A stretch of DNA of 64,000 nt, from contig CM039509.1 in assembly GCA_022432975.1 (NCBI GenBank), forward strand, positions 19,481,760 to 19,545,759. Reading direction: 5' to 3'. Shown piece by piece: positions 23,206 through 35,795 of the stretch. The position numbers and the translations under genes are program-made. Source of the DNA: Begonia masoniana (lineage: Eukaryota; Streptophyta; Magnoliopsida; Cucurbitales; Begoniaceae). The notes beneath the pieces were generated by a model. That model did no database searches, had not been told where the DNA came from, and saw only the letters and a list, made by a program, of their open reading frames with translations. How positions within the stretch are numbered: position 1 is the stretch's first letter; each line of letters opens with the position of its first letter.

Positions 23206-23210
23206 TTGAC
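23206..23210. other. Target-site duplication of A, right copy
   Basis: ttgac, matching tcgac on the left except for one transition. Confidence 0.85.
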
Positions 23211-23765
23211 GACGTGCCATACCATTTGGTTTTGTCCAAGGCGTTAGAACTGGATGATATTGAAATGAAACTACAACGACAAAGAGAAATGTCAAGAAAG
23301 CCCTTCAGAGAATCTATGACTCAACAAAGTGACGAAGAACAACAACCACCGAGGGGCACAAAGAGGACGAGTGATGAAGAAATTGGTCAAGGAAATGGAA
23401 AACGTGCCTCTGGATATTCGCAGTTCCCTCAATGCCCAACGTGTAAGAAGTTCCATGATGGGGTGTGCATGGCAGGTTCAGGCCGATGTTTTATCTGTAA
23501 TGAGCAAGGTTATATTTCTACGGACTGTCCAAAGAAGAATCTAGGAAGGTGTTTCAAGTGTCAAGAGGTAGGTCATCTCTCCAGGAACTATCCTAAGAAA
23601 GGTAAAGGGCAGTGCTTTGTTTGCAATAGGATGGGCCATCTTGCCAGAGACTGCCCGATACGGAACAAAGGACTCACAAGAGTATCGCCAAGAATCTTCT
23701 CCCTCAATAGTGCAGACAACAAAGAGCAGCCTACCGTAGTTGCAGGTATGTTTCATTTTAATTAA
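23211..23765 (+). pseudogene. B gag, C-terminal part with three zinc knuckles
   Basis: Continues the Gag interrupted at 13390: after removing A and one target copy, the frame runs through from AGID to DVPYH. It covers the end of the capsid, a basic linker, and a nucleocapsid with CPTCKKFHDGVC followed by three CX2CX4HX4C-type knuckles. Knuckle 1 has Y for H (CFICNEQGYISTDC), knuckle 2 has Y for the last C (CFKCQEVGHLSRNY), and knuckle 3 (CFVCNRMGHLARDC) is intact. The frame stops at TAA 23763, where the protease should begin (compare VISGTIMI in A), so no protease is encoded. Confidence 0.85.
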
Positions 23766-23858
23766 TTATAGAAGATGCTAAAATAGAAATGTTAGGATAA
23801 GTCGTATAGAAGTTATGTAGCATGTTTGAACTAGACTCAAGGACTAGGGAGGTAAGGA
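23766..23858 (+). other. B internal non-coding piece 1
   Basis: AT-rich, with stops in all frames. It directly follows gag and is similar in texture and in a tagaaatgt-type word to the sequence after gag in H. It ends with the aagga target copy of solo LTR G. Confidence 0.6.
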
Positions 23859-24097
23859 TGTAACGCCCCGAGCCCGCCCGGCTCGGACCGCTACGTTTGC
23901 AAATCAAACCCGCGTTTAAAACATCGTTTAAAATAGTTTTCGTAAATTTTACGACTCATTTTTGGGTTTTTTCGAACCCTCAAATTTATGGGAAAACGGG
24001 CCCAAAATACGTTTAAAATACGTCGGAAAATGTCGGGTCAAAACATTGTTGAAGTTGGGAAAAATTCAAAAAAAAAAAAAAAACGAATTTTGGCCTC

Positions 24098-25102
<1,005 letters not shown>

Positions 25103-25417
25103 TGAACGGGAACCTGACAGTATAACCATGTTAACAAAAACCGACAATATAACAGCTAAAGGTTTCTAAACCCGAAAACCTGAAAAACATACACAATAAA
25201 GCCCAATTCACACCAAGTCAAGATCCAGCAAATCCAACATACCGACACCAAATCCAACATACCGACACAAAATATTTTATCCTTAAACCAAAAACTATAC
25301 ATCCCGAGAACCAGATCGAAGCGCCCCGACAATGGCCTGCACCGGCGAGCTCCGTGGATCCCCGACTGCCCCTAGTCCTGCTCCTCAGTATCAATCTCAC
25401 CAGAAAATACTCCGTCA

Positions 25418-26002
25418 CCTACACCACAGAACACACACACACACGTAAGCTTACGCTTAGCAAGTACAGATAACAAATATAAACAAACGCAATGCACACA
25501 CACACACACACACACACACACCCGACTCTAACACAACAATACAACACCACTCAACACGACAATGCAACACAACCCTAACACTGCATCGAAAGATGCCTTA
25601 CTCTTTCACCGACTATCACACAACCCCCATGCAACTCAACAAACCGACCAAACAATACTCGTTGCCCGCACCCGCACCGAAGTGCCTTACACGTTACCCG
25701 CACCGAAGTGCCTTACACGTTGCCCGCACCGAAGTGCCTTACACGTTGACAACACACGACGACAACCATGCAACTATGCATATCTAACGTGCTTTACATC
25801 ATGATGCATGCTTCAAAGAAGTTCAATCCCACAACACACCAAGCACAACGATAACATAACACTACACGAAGAAAAGCATTAACAAATAAAACCTACCTTT
25901 CTATGGTGTATGCCCGAAGGCGAAAGAACATTACCCACTACTTACCTGATGGCTCAACTATCGCTTGCACACTTCTACCGATCGAATCACTCGTCCGACG
26001 AC
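25418..26002 (-). promoter_or_regulatory. G LTR intron-like cassette
   Basis: Minus-strand order: micro-exon 26002-25946 (57 nt), donor CAG|GTAAGT at 25945, UUCG hairpin GCC-TTCG-GGC at 25921-25912, ATACACCATAG, a three-copy 26-bp repeat, hairpin TAAGC-GTAA-GCTTA at 25459-25446, acceptor-like GTGTAG with the exon resuming at 25418. Confidence 0.55.
25673..25749 (-). repeat. G 26-bp repeat, three copies
   Basis: Units start at 25673, 25699 and 25725 with the word cgcaccgaagtgccttacac. They lie in the presumed LTR intron. Confidence 0.85.
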
Positions 26003-26982
26003 CTAAAATAACGAAACTTAGCTTGATAAGTTACCACTTAAATCTAAGAATTTCTTAAACCTTCTTAAACCTAAAACTAACCAACAACTAAAACACATTT
26101 CACACAAAAGCACTTAAACTCGATTTTTACCCCAATTTGACCGTCAAACTTCAAACGGTCATAACTCCCTCGTTTTTTACCGGAATTTGACGTGCCACCC
26201 CAATTCGGAAACTTCTACACGTCTAATATCCATTAAAACACTTAAATCAGTTAAACAAATACCTTAGCCAACTCAAAATTCAACAAACAGAATCGGTGCA
26301 CTTTATGCCTAAAAACCGGTTTTGTGCATTTAGATTTCAAATCATAATCTAATCACTCCAACAACCTAACCCAACACATCTAAGGCTTAAACAACCAAAA
26401 ATGGAGGAAAACCCTCAATTGAAAACCAAATTTCGGAATCCTCCTTTTAGGGTTTTCAAACCCTCACCAAAACCTTCTAAAACACCCTAAAAACTCTTCC
26501 AAACTTCATCCCATAACACATAAATCAAAACCCATGAGAAAATACCTTGAAATCACTTGAGAATATAGAAGAACAAAGAGGGAGAGGCGTCAGCTATGGT
26601 GGAGAAGGAGAGAACCGAAATGAAGAGAAAGAAGAAATGAAAACCCTACTTAAACCAAAATTTTCCATTACTTTTAATTTCTTCCACCATATTCTTCTTA
26701 ATTTCAAAACTAACCCACCCCTCAAACACTTAAATCCAACGTGATTCTTCCTTCCACCACCACACAAACATCACTTTTCAATTAATGATTACTAACTTTT
26801 AATTGGTTAAAAGAGTTAGACTTTTCAAACCAAAGTTCTCCACCAATCACAAGTTGGTTTGACTTGTCAAACTCTCCATTTCCCATTACCCTTCTACTAC
26901 CCTTCCATGTACCAATGAACCCTCATGCTTGACCTAGGCTAGGGTCACACACATTCAAGGAAATTCCGGGTGTTACAAAGGA

Positions 26983-27067
26983 GATTTGGATTTAAGGCGT
27001 TAAATTATCTGCAACAAGTTTGCTAACAAGATAGTCGTTTGAGGAAATTGATGTAAAGGATTGAGGA
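26983..27067 (+). other. B internal non-coding piece 2
   Basis: Contains caacaagtttgctaacaag, also found at about 32697-32716 in H, showing B and H share this degenerate internal region. It ends with gagga, the target copy of H. Confidence 0.7.
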
Positions 27068-28016
27068 TGTAACACCCAGGTTTTTTTTCGGGTTTCCGCT
27101 CCAAGGGTATTTTTGTAAATAAGTAAATTAGGTTCGTTTTGTGAGCGGGAGGTTTTATTAAGGCCCTAGGAATTTATATGGATTTTTAGAAGAATAAGTA
27201 AATTTTTAGAATCCAAATCGATAGCGTAACGCTGAATTACGGTTTTCTCGCCCATAATGTTTTAAGTCGTAAAAAATAGTAAATTAGGTTCGTTTTGCAA
27301 ACGGAGAGTTTCGTTAGAACCCTAGGATTAAACGGAAATATTCGGAGGTTTAAGGAAATTTTTGGAAAGCCAGATTGAGTGACGAAATAGAGAATTGAAA
27401 AGGGAGATTCATGGAGGGGCAAACTTGTAATTAGTTAAGTCAAATTTTTATAATTTACAAATACCCCTCCCCCTTCATTTCCTTCTCCAGATCGAGGATG
27501 CTTTCCCCTTTTCTCCCTTGGTGCCATTCTTCTCCTCCTACGCCGATTCTTCAAGCGCCGATCGACACTCCCTCTTCCAACATTTCTCCTTCGGTTTTTC
27601 TTCCCCAAGTCGATACTCTAGGTGAGTTCTAAGCTCTAGGCTCCTTTGGATGTTGTTTTGGGGATAGTATTTCATTAGGGTTATTGATTTAGGGTTGAGG
27701 ATTTTGGAGGTTTTAGTTAGAAATCGATGGTATTGTGCTTTTATGCTTATTAGTGAATACACTTGTCTTTATTTAGGTAGATTAAATGAATTGATGATTA
27801 TTGGTGGATTTAAGTTAAAGTTTGGGTATTAGAGATTTTTGGGAAAAACCATTAATGGAGGTTGAGTAAATTGTGAGCACCACGTGCTCGATGAAATGCC
27901 CGAATGGAGAAAATTAAAGTTTTAGGAGAAATTGCCTTAGCTAGGAGCTTAGTTTAAGTTTGGGATTCGTTTGTTTAGGATCGATTTTAACGTCCTTTAT
28001 TTATGAAATGCCTTAG

Positions 28017-28627
28017 GTGGACACGGCTTTTGGACGGTGCTCGGCTTGCTACGGACGCCAGGTAAGTGGGTGCTAGGTTTCCGGCCCTTAAGGCCCTACA
28101 TCGTGTCAACGTTAGGCTTTTGTATTTTGATGATGATTTTCTGATTGTGGGGTTACTGAGTCGGGTAGTCTAGGATTGTTAGCTATTAGTTGTTTGTAAA
28201 GTTCGTTAAAAGTATTGTATGTCCATGTACGTTGTGAATTGTTTGGTGATATGTTTGATGGTATGTTATACGTGAATTCCTCATGCATCATGTTTTCTCA
28301 AAAGTCATACAAAATGTCTTCAAGCATGAATTATGTAAAGGAAAAGTAATGATAAGTGTGGGTGGGACTGTATGGCCATAACAACAAAACTATTGTCACT
28401 ATCCACGCGATGGATCATGAATACGGCCGAAAGGACTATGTACACGCACTTGGCCTACCTCCCTGACAAGATGCCCACCTTAATCCATGTCAACGTTAAA
28501 TGTTATGAAAAAGAAAAAGAACAAGTAAATGAACATGTTTTATGAAAAGTCATGCATTCATGCATACGTCATATAGTGCATCCTCTTACTAAGCATTAGG
28601 CTTAATGTATATGTTGTATGATGTAGG
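28017..28627 (+). promoter_or_regulatory. H 5' LTR intron-like cassette
   Basis: Micro-exon 28017-28061 (45 nt, GCTACGGACGCCAG end), donor GTAAGTG at 28062, hairpin GGCC-CTTAA-GGCC at 28083-28095 followed by CTACATC, hairpin TAAGC-ATTAG-GCTTA at 28590-28604, acceptor-like GATGTAG ending at 28626. Confidence 0.58.
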
Positions 28628-29239
28628 TGACAGGTGTGAAAGTGATAGTTTCTCTCGATGACAAAGAATAGGTGGTCGACGGATGGTGCTCGTGGCGACG
28701 GGGTTAGTTTTGGCAAGATTCGATGACCGTGGGTGTACTCCGAGCAAATTTTGGGTAATTGATGTGAACTTGTTTTGATGTTAAAAATGTGAGGGATTTA
28801 GGATTTGTGGAGAAACTTTATTATTTAGGAAGTCGTATAGTGGATGTAGGTTTGAAGTAGTGCTATTTTGAAGGATTTGTTAACGTATGTCTTTGGTGAT
28901 GTTTTAGTAAATTTCGTGTTTATGATCGATGTTTGTTTTGAGGATTTGATTGGGTTTTATTTAATGAGTTTAGGTGATTTACGACTGTATGGATGCGTAC
29001 GGTCTTAGTGCGATCCATGCAGTCCAATTTCATAGAATTTTAATATGTTTTCATGTACGGTTGTGAGTCGTTTATTTGGGTGATACTTGGACCGAAGAGG
29101 GGATTAGTGATGAAGGGTTGGTTAGAAGTATGTTTAGAGGTGAGTTATTGTGGAGGTTGTTATGTTTAAAGGTAGAGTGCAGTCGTGAAGGAAAAAAGGA
29201 AGAAAGAAAGAAGGGGGGGGGGGGGGTGAGGAAGCTGTG

Positions 29240-29411
29240 CTCTCTGGAGAAATTCCAGAGAGCAAGCATGGCGATTGATCGCTTCTTGGAGGTGATCAAT
29301 CGCCTCTCCCCAGGCGCTGGTCGCTGCTCTTCAGAGGAATCCAGAGAGCGTAGCGACTGATCGCCACAAAGGCGATTTGCAACAGGCGACTGGTCGCCTG
29401 TTGCAATCGCC
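29240..29411 (+). repeat. H hairpin cluster, copy 1
   Basis: Consecutive inverted repeats: GCTCTCTGGA...TCCAGAGAGC, GCGATTGATC...GATCAATCGC, and TTGCAACAGGCGAC-tg-GTCGCCTGTTGCAA. Equivalent clusters lie at about 30210-30388 and 45790-45995. Confidence 0.8.
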
Positions 29412-29659
29412 ATGTTATTTCTTTTAATTTAAGTTTTATTTTAATTATTTAATAGTTTTAATTGATTTAACTAATTTAAGTTTTAATTGTTTTAGTATTT
29501 GTTTTAAATGAATTTCTAAACGAACTTCGATTTCAATTCCGATTCCGATTTCGATTGAGGTTTCGCCCTAAGTACAGTTAAAGTTAAAAGTTTTAAAAAA
29601 AATAATAATAATAATGATAGTACGGGTAATTGGGTACGATATTAGGGTTGTGATAATTA

Positions 29660-29671
29660 TGGTATCAGAGA
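29660..29671 (+). other. H primer-binding site, copy 1
   Basis: TGGTATCAGAGA, four bases after the first LTR end; the second copy is at 30636-30647. Confidence 0.85.
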
Positions 29672-30209
29672 GACGGAGTTTTAAAAGCGACTTCTGTGAA
29701 GTGCCTGCCAAAAACACACCGCCGCACGAGGACCCTCCATCGACTGTAAGTATTTAAGTTTAAGTTTGATTTATAGATGTTTATATTGTTTTGTCGTATA
29801 GTGGATGTAGGTTTGAAGTAGTGCTATTTTGAAGGATATGTTAACGTATGTCTTTGGTGATGTTTTAGTAAATTTCGTGTTTATGATCGATGTTTGTTTT
29901 GAGGATTTGATTGGGTTTTATTTAATGAGTTTAGGTGATTTACGACTGTATGGATGCGTACGGTCTTAGTGCGATCCATGCAGTCCAATTTCATAGAATT
30001 TTAATATGTTTTCATGTACGGTTGTGAGTCGTTTATTTGGGTGATACTTGGACCGAAGAGGGGATTAGTGATGAAGGGTTTGTTAGAAGTATGTTTAGAG
30101 GTGAGTTATTGTGGAGGTTGTTATGTTTAAAGGTAGAGTGCAGTCATGAAGGAAAAAAGGAAGAAAGAAAGAAGGGGGGGGGGGGGGGGGGGGAGGGGGG
30201 AGGAGGGAA

Positions 30210-30388
30210 GCTGTGCTCTCTGGAGAAATTCCAGAGAGCAAGCATGGCGATTGATCGCTTCTTGGAGGTGATCAATCGCCTCTCCCTAGGCGCTGGTCGC
30301 TGCTCTTCGGAGGAATCCAGAGAGCGTAGCGACTGATCGCCACAAAGGCGATTTGCAACAGGCGACTGGTCGCCTGTTGCAATCGCCA
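30210..30388 (+). repeat. H hairpin cluster, copy 2
   Basis: Second copy inside the tandem duplication, preceded by a run of about 20 G and further G/A tract. Confidence 0.8.
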
Positions 30389-30635
30389 TGTTATTTCTTT
30401 TAATTTAAGTTTTATTTTAATTATTTAATAGTTTTAATTGATTTAACTAATTTAAGTTTTAATTGTTTTAGTATTTGTTTTAAATGAATTTCTAAACGAA
30501 CTTCGATTTCAATTCCGATTTCGATTTCGATTGAGGTTTCGCCTTAAGTACAGTTAAAGTTAAAAGTTTTAAAAAAAATAATAATAATAATGATAGTACG
30601 GGTAATTGGGTACGATATTAGGGTTGTGATAATTA

Positions 30636-30647
30636 TGGTATCAGAGA
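30636..30647 (+). other. H primer-binding site, copy 2
   Basis: TGGTATCAGAGA next to the second LTR end (30631); this copy is adjacent to the gag leader. Confidence 0.85.
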
Positions 30648-30721
30648 GACGGAGTTTTAAAAGCGACTTCTGTGAAGTGCCTGCCAAAAACACACCGCCG
30701 CACGAGGACCCTCCATCGACT

Positions 30722-30792
30722 GTAAGTATTTAAGTTTAAGTTTAATTTATAGATGTTTATATTGTTTTGTCTTGTGTTTGTATTGTGTCTAG
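30722..30792 (+). promoter_or_regulatory. H leader intron-like segment before gag
   Basis: GTAAGT at 30722 and TGTCTAG ending at 30792 bound 71 nt; gag ATG is at 30802. Its first half also occurs in duplication copy 1. Confidence 0.45.
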
Positions 30793-30801
30793 GAACAAGA
30801 A

Positions 30802-31416
30802 ATGCCGAGAGCACCTAGGCAACTCCGAGTGGATCCCATTAGCCAGCTTACAGATATGGTGAGAGTTTTTGAGCTAAAGGAGGAGCAGCTACCAGTTAGG
30901 GGCATAAAAAGAGTTAGTGAGGATTTAATTAGTGTGGTAGATGAGAAACGTGAACGAAGGCTTGTGCAGTTCCCTCAATGCCAGACGTGTAAGAAGTGCC
31001 ATGGTGGGGTGTGCAAGGCAGGTTCTGGCCGATGCTTTGCGTGTAACGGACTGGGTCATCTCTCTAAGAACTGTCCAATGAGGCTTTTTCGAGAGGTGAA
31101 ACCGCAACAAAAACAGGGTTGGCAACTACAACGACGGGGCGCTACGAGGCCCAACGATGCACCGTTTATACAGGACAGAAGTAAACGGCCACAAGGAGCT
31201 CAACAAGCTCCTTGATGCCCTATATGCCTGAAGAATCACTTCGGGGAGTGCAAGTTGCATTCCGATCGATGTTTTCGGTGCGACAAGGTGGGGCAAGAGG
31301 CCAGAGATTGTCTAGGACCGAATAAGATACCACCGTGTTGTCCTTCGAGGATGTCTACCTTGATCGAAGAGGAGGGAACCGCTCAACCATCGGTTATTCC
31401 AGGTATATTCATATAG
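30802..31416 (+). pseudogene. H gag remnant lacking the capsid domain
   Basis: Starts MPRAPRQLRVDPISQLTDM, then jumps within a few residues to the linker before the nucleocapsid, so the whole capsid domain is deleted. The nucleocapsid shows CQTCKKCHGGVC and an intact knuckle CFACNGLGHLSKNC. After a basic linker an in-frame TGA at 31213 interrupts. The same frame then gives a second C-C-H-C module, CPICLKNHFGEC and [14 protein letters not shown], in which the knuckle His is Gln, and stops at TAG 31414 where a protease should begin. It cannot make particles, so it must depend on proteins from another element. The duplicated zinc module is shared in outline with B. Confidence 0.82.
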
Positions 31417-33948
31417 TGGCTATTAATAAGATAAAGAGCGTTAGAGTAGAAATGTAATTAGAGTAGGGGTTTAAAACGTAACTTTCGTAAATTTGATAGA
31501 AGGAGGATAGTGAATAGAGAAAGTTATGCATGGAGATGAATAACCTGGGATAATTGTGCGAGTGTGTACATACTTAGAATTTATTACCATTGGAGGGATA
31601 CGACTTAAGAGATATAACGGTAGAATAGATATAAACTGGACTTTAGTTGACAAACCTACTAAGTATTTAAATGAAGGAAATAACCAGAAGTCTAGCTTAG
31701 GTGAATTGTCGAATAAGGAGCATTTGACTTAGTAAATATCAGTGAAGAGAATAAGGATATTGAGGCAAAGTTGGTTGATTGACAAACTTAGAGATGTTAG
31801 AAAATAGGGAATCTTATATAAGGTGGTACTCAAGTTACAAGAATTAGACGTTTGCTGGGAGATATGTACCACTTTAGAGGGTTAGTCAATAAAGGAGGAT
31901 TTGTTTCTCTTTTTGATGAGTAAGGTTTACGACCAACGCGATAGGGGAGAAAACTTAATTAAGCTAAGAGAGATCTGTAAGTAATAGACGCATCAAGTCA
32001 TGAGTGCAATGTTAGGCGTAATAGTGGTCCAACAGAGTGAGCAGCAATTAGGAAAAGTAACGATTAGTTGGTTTCGAACTTTTGGTTTAGAAAGATAAGA
32101 GATAAGTAGTAAGTCTAAAGTTGATACAGTTCGAGTTAAACCCCGGAACCTGTGACTTACCTCCAAGATGGAAGTAGGAACTTTAGTGCTTAAAGGACCC
32201 GAGAGGTAGATCGTAGCGAAGGGTCATTTCCATATTTTGGGGAAAAAGATTTGACTGAGAGTTTAGGTGGTGACCAATTAAGTGGAACTCGAAGTGCGTA
32301 TGAGTGATCGAACGATAGAGCGTGAAGCTGGAAAAGTTTAGAACTTTGGGGATGTAGAAATAGTCATTACTCAATAGGTGGCTAAAGCCATAGATCAGCC
32401 AAAATTTAGCGCCTATGTAGTAATTGAGGAGATCGGGAGAGTGAGATCAAATTAGGTGGGTTGGAAAACTTGGCCTATAAGGGATTAAGTGAAGGCCGAT
32501 TCATGTGAGAATTTAAGGAACTGGACTCGATTACTTTATTAATTGCCTAGAGACTCGAGAATTGATAGGGCTTGTGGTATGAGCCATGACATGCTTAGTT
32601 CCATTAAAGGTAATGGATGCTTCTAAGTTTTAGGGAAAATAGAAGGACAAGATTTGGGAATTTTAGAAGATTAGGATTAAGATTGTAAATATATTTACAA
32701 CAAGTTTGCTAACAAGAAGTTGTTAGATAAATCATTGTGAAGAAGCCAAGGAGAGTATTTAGAACCTGACTAGAAAGAATGAAAGATAGTAGGCTAGTTA
32801 GTAACTTCGAGGAAGTCCTTGTGGAATGTTAAGAATAAGTGTAGGACTTTGTAAATTAAATAAAGGGTTTATATATGAAGTTAAGCTTGAATGCGAAGTC
32901 TTGCGAATCAAGGGATTGGAGAGTTATCAAGTACACTAGGAATAAGATTAAATTAGGAATTTCAAAGGCTCGACCCGTATGTACCGAAGTCGACGCCAAA
33001 GATTTTGTAAATAGCTAAGGTTAAGGTTGATAAACGTAAGTGTGTGAAGTAGATCACAACTTGAGGAAATAGAGACTACGTGGTGTAAGATAAAAGGACG
33101 GTTAGGTAGACTTTTGAGCTTTGGATTATGTCATGCGGGAAAGTGAGAAGATTAACTAGATCAAATGGAAGATTGATATAAGGGTCAAGTAGTGAAGGTT
33201 ATGAAATTTGGAGCATATTGGATGAAGGGAAGAGAGGTTTGCACGAAGACTGTGCAAGTGAGTTTAGAAGTGAAATTAGAACAAGAGGTATTGGGGATGT
33301 GGCGACTCGTAAGTTACGTCGATTTGTTTGTACACCCTTTAAGTGTTGGGTGAATAATTTAAAGAATTAGTTTAAACTTAAGAATTTGGTTGTGATTGAT
33401 AAAGACCGAGATAAAAACTGGACAAAACGGGCGTCGTGGGCGTAATTAGAGAAACTTCAAGGATGTCGTGAAAGCGTCCAGAGGTAGATTTAAGCGTTTA
33501 AAGCCCTGTGTATAAGAATAGCACTAGAGTGACTAAGGAAGTGTAGTGATTGCCCAAGGTACGTAATTATTGGAGATGAGAGCGTTAAATAGGAAATAAG
33601 ATAGTAGTATGAAGAAGAGTTCAAAATGGAGGATTAGGATGAGAGATCTAAGTATCAGGTCCTTAGTATTATAGGATTGAAGAAACTTTGAGGGCTTGAC
33701 GTGTTAATGTCATGAGATTAGAAGAGTTAGAAATCGAATGAACATAGCTCGAGGTTAAGTTAGAGGAAATTCGAGGTTCTAAGTGACAAAGGATCTAGTT
33801 GAAGTCGATGAGTGAAGGAGCGATTGAATTACGAAGTGCGTAGTTAGAAGGATTTAGAGCTTTAGAGATAAAGGAAGCTATCAAGACCCAAATGGTGAGT
33901 AAGACCATAAGGGTTTCAAGGATTAGTATTACTAGCATCGTACTTGGT
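31417..33948 (+). pseudogene. H internal region: decayed pol remnant, no open frame
   Basis: 2.5 kb with stops in every frame. Around 32800-32985, shifting frames give faint reverse-transcriptase echoes in the expected order: SNFEEVLV (compare SPWGAPVL), LCKLNKG (compare YRELNKL), RIKGLESYQV (compare [11 protein letters not shown]), ISKARPVCTEVDAKDF (compare [15 protein letters not shown]). I judge these suggestive only. Parts align with B at 46239-47412, for example 33300-33370 with about 46665-46735, so the decay predates both insertions. Confidence 0.5.
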
Positions 33949-35080
33949 GTAACGACCCGGGGAGGATCGCCACGAAATTCTTGACTTTACATAAAACTTT
34001 AATTCATATTTGAACTCTTTTCTCCTTCTCTGTTTATTTTTTTCTTTAATAACAGTATACCTAATAGGCTTAAAGACTTCAACTTAATGGATGGAAAATT
34101 AGTCCTTCGTACATGCTTCCAATCGACGTACAAGTTACATGGGTCTGCATGCATCAACTGATAGACATTACGTCTTCCGGATGGCACGTGCACCCCACAT
34201 GGCTCATTTAAACACCTATCGGCAGATGCGAATAATCGCATCAACCGACGATCACGTGCATCTCGTGTGAGCAATTAAAATATCTACCGATAGACATGTG
34301 AAACTCACGTGTTCATCTAAGACATCTTCTGATAGCTTACAAGCTCTATATCATCCGATCACTAAACGACAAATTATCATTTACATCATCCGACGAGGAA
34401 ACATACTTCATCTTCCGGTGTAATAGGAAAACATCATCCGATGGACAAACACTCTACATCTGCTGATCGCTAGACGACAAAATAGCACTTTCATCATCCG
34501 ATGGCTTAAACACTCATCTGCCGATCGCTAGACGACAAAATAACACTTTCATCATCCGATGGCTAAACAGTCTACATCTGCCGATCACTAGACGACAAAA
34601 TAGTACTTTCATCATCCGATGGCTTAAACACTACATCTGCCGATGACGTCAGCCGGATGAATGCCTCATCCAGCTTCTATCTTACGGCAGTAAAACATTA
34701 TAATCATCAAACAACCTCATCCAACAGAAAATACCACAACTCACCCAAATCTTAACCTGGAAATTATAAACCCTAATGAGTAAAAACCATATCCCATACA
34801 AGATACACATAGCGGAAGGCTTAAGCAAAGCAGACCATTCAATAATCCTTAAAATCGTTAACAGACTCTGAAGTCAAACCATTCAAAATCTGAATCTCAT
34901 TGTTATAAGAAAACTCTATTCTACTTAGTCATCTGTTTATCATAAACTTCTCTGACTTACTATGGGTATAACCAGGGAACTTGATCGCCTATCCAGCCTT
35001 CACTGTCACACTGAGCATCCTCCAGCAACCAAGCTTAGACATCTTCATTAACCTTGAGTTCCTCACCTGAAAACTCGTCA

Positions 35081-35795
35081 CCTACATCATAAGGTTTAAA
35101 CTATAAGCCTAATGCTTAGTAAGGAATGCAACACTAACATGGATGCATGAATGTATAATTTGGGAAAATCGCATGCTCATAAGTCTTTTCTTGTTCATGT
35201 CTTTGCTCGTAATCATCATTCACAGTCATGGATCATATTCATCATTCATAGTCATTGATCATATTCATCATTCATAGTCATTGATCATATTCATCATTCA
35301 TAGTCATTGATCATATTCATCATTCATAGTCTTTGTTCATATTCTTTGTTTAGGTTGTGTGGATCAAGAGAGGATTTGTGCCGGTAAAGGGGGTTCGATA
35401 TTGAGTTTGATCTTGTTCCCTACTGCGGGTCGTATTCATATGTCATTCTTTGGACTGTGACATACGCCGAACCGCCCCCAACCCTCACTTAATCCACGTT
35501 GCATAAATCTTATACATATACATATATACATACATATCTTGTTCATGGAAAACATGCGTTAAAACATTTTCTTATGCTTGAGAAACATTTATGATGCATG
35601 AGCATGAGAGCTTTTAACTCATCAAACTATGACAAGGATCATACCAGAGTAGACAACTTCATAATCATAAGGTAAACATTAGACATCTCAACCTAGTACT
35701 CCCACGATGTAGGTCTCTATTAGCCGGAAATCTTAATACATTCACTTACCTGGTCTCCTTAGCACTTAAGCTCCTTTCTCTTCAAACTTCTTCAC
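35081..35795 (-). promoter_or_regulatory. D left LTR intron-like cassette
   Basis: Micro-exon 35795-35750 (46 nt), donor CAG|GTAAGTG at 35749, hairpin position 35725-35712 (GGCT-AATAG-AGACC, imperfect), CTACATC, 26-bp repeats, hairpin TAAGC-ATTAG-GCTTA at 35118-35104, acceptor-like GATGTAG with the exon resuming at 35081. Confidence 0.55.
35231..35345 (-). repeat. D native 26-bp repeat, about four copies
   Basis: Unit word attcatcattcatagtcatt; the right LTR has the equivalent native block at about 42390-42480. Confidence 0.88.

Larger units (their letters stand above)
27068..29655 (+). repeat. H 5' LTR (2588 bp)
   Basis: Starts TGTAACACCCAGG and ends GGGTTGTGATA (GTTGTGACA in the 3' LTR), four bases before the primer site. 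The donor-like CTAG|GTGAGT is at 27621/27622. It holds a cassette, a purine-rich run with about 13 consecutive G (around 29213) and a hairpin cluster at 29240-29411. Confidence 0.88.
28832..30768 (+). repeat. Tandem duplication in H (961 bp and about 976 bp)
   Basis: Copy 1 is 28832-29792 and copy 2 is 29793-30768. Each contains the last third of the LTR, the LTR end, the primer site and most of the leader, so H has two LTR ends and two primer sites. The join lies in a shared gtc after attgtttt. The copies are nearly identical; copy 2 has a longer G-run (30177-30201). The 3' LTR lacks the duplication. Confidence 0.92.

Noticed and set aside
29076..29413. Overlapping 94-113 codon frames on both strands, repeated at 30037 and 45635
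   Set aside because: They fall in the H LTR hairpin cluster and G-run and change length among copies; no conserved protein.
31880..31942. RT-like string (GLVNKGGF then LMSKVY) in H
   Set aside because: It resembles an RT motif but lies upstream of the other RT echoes, in the wrong order, and needs a frame change; probably chance.
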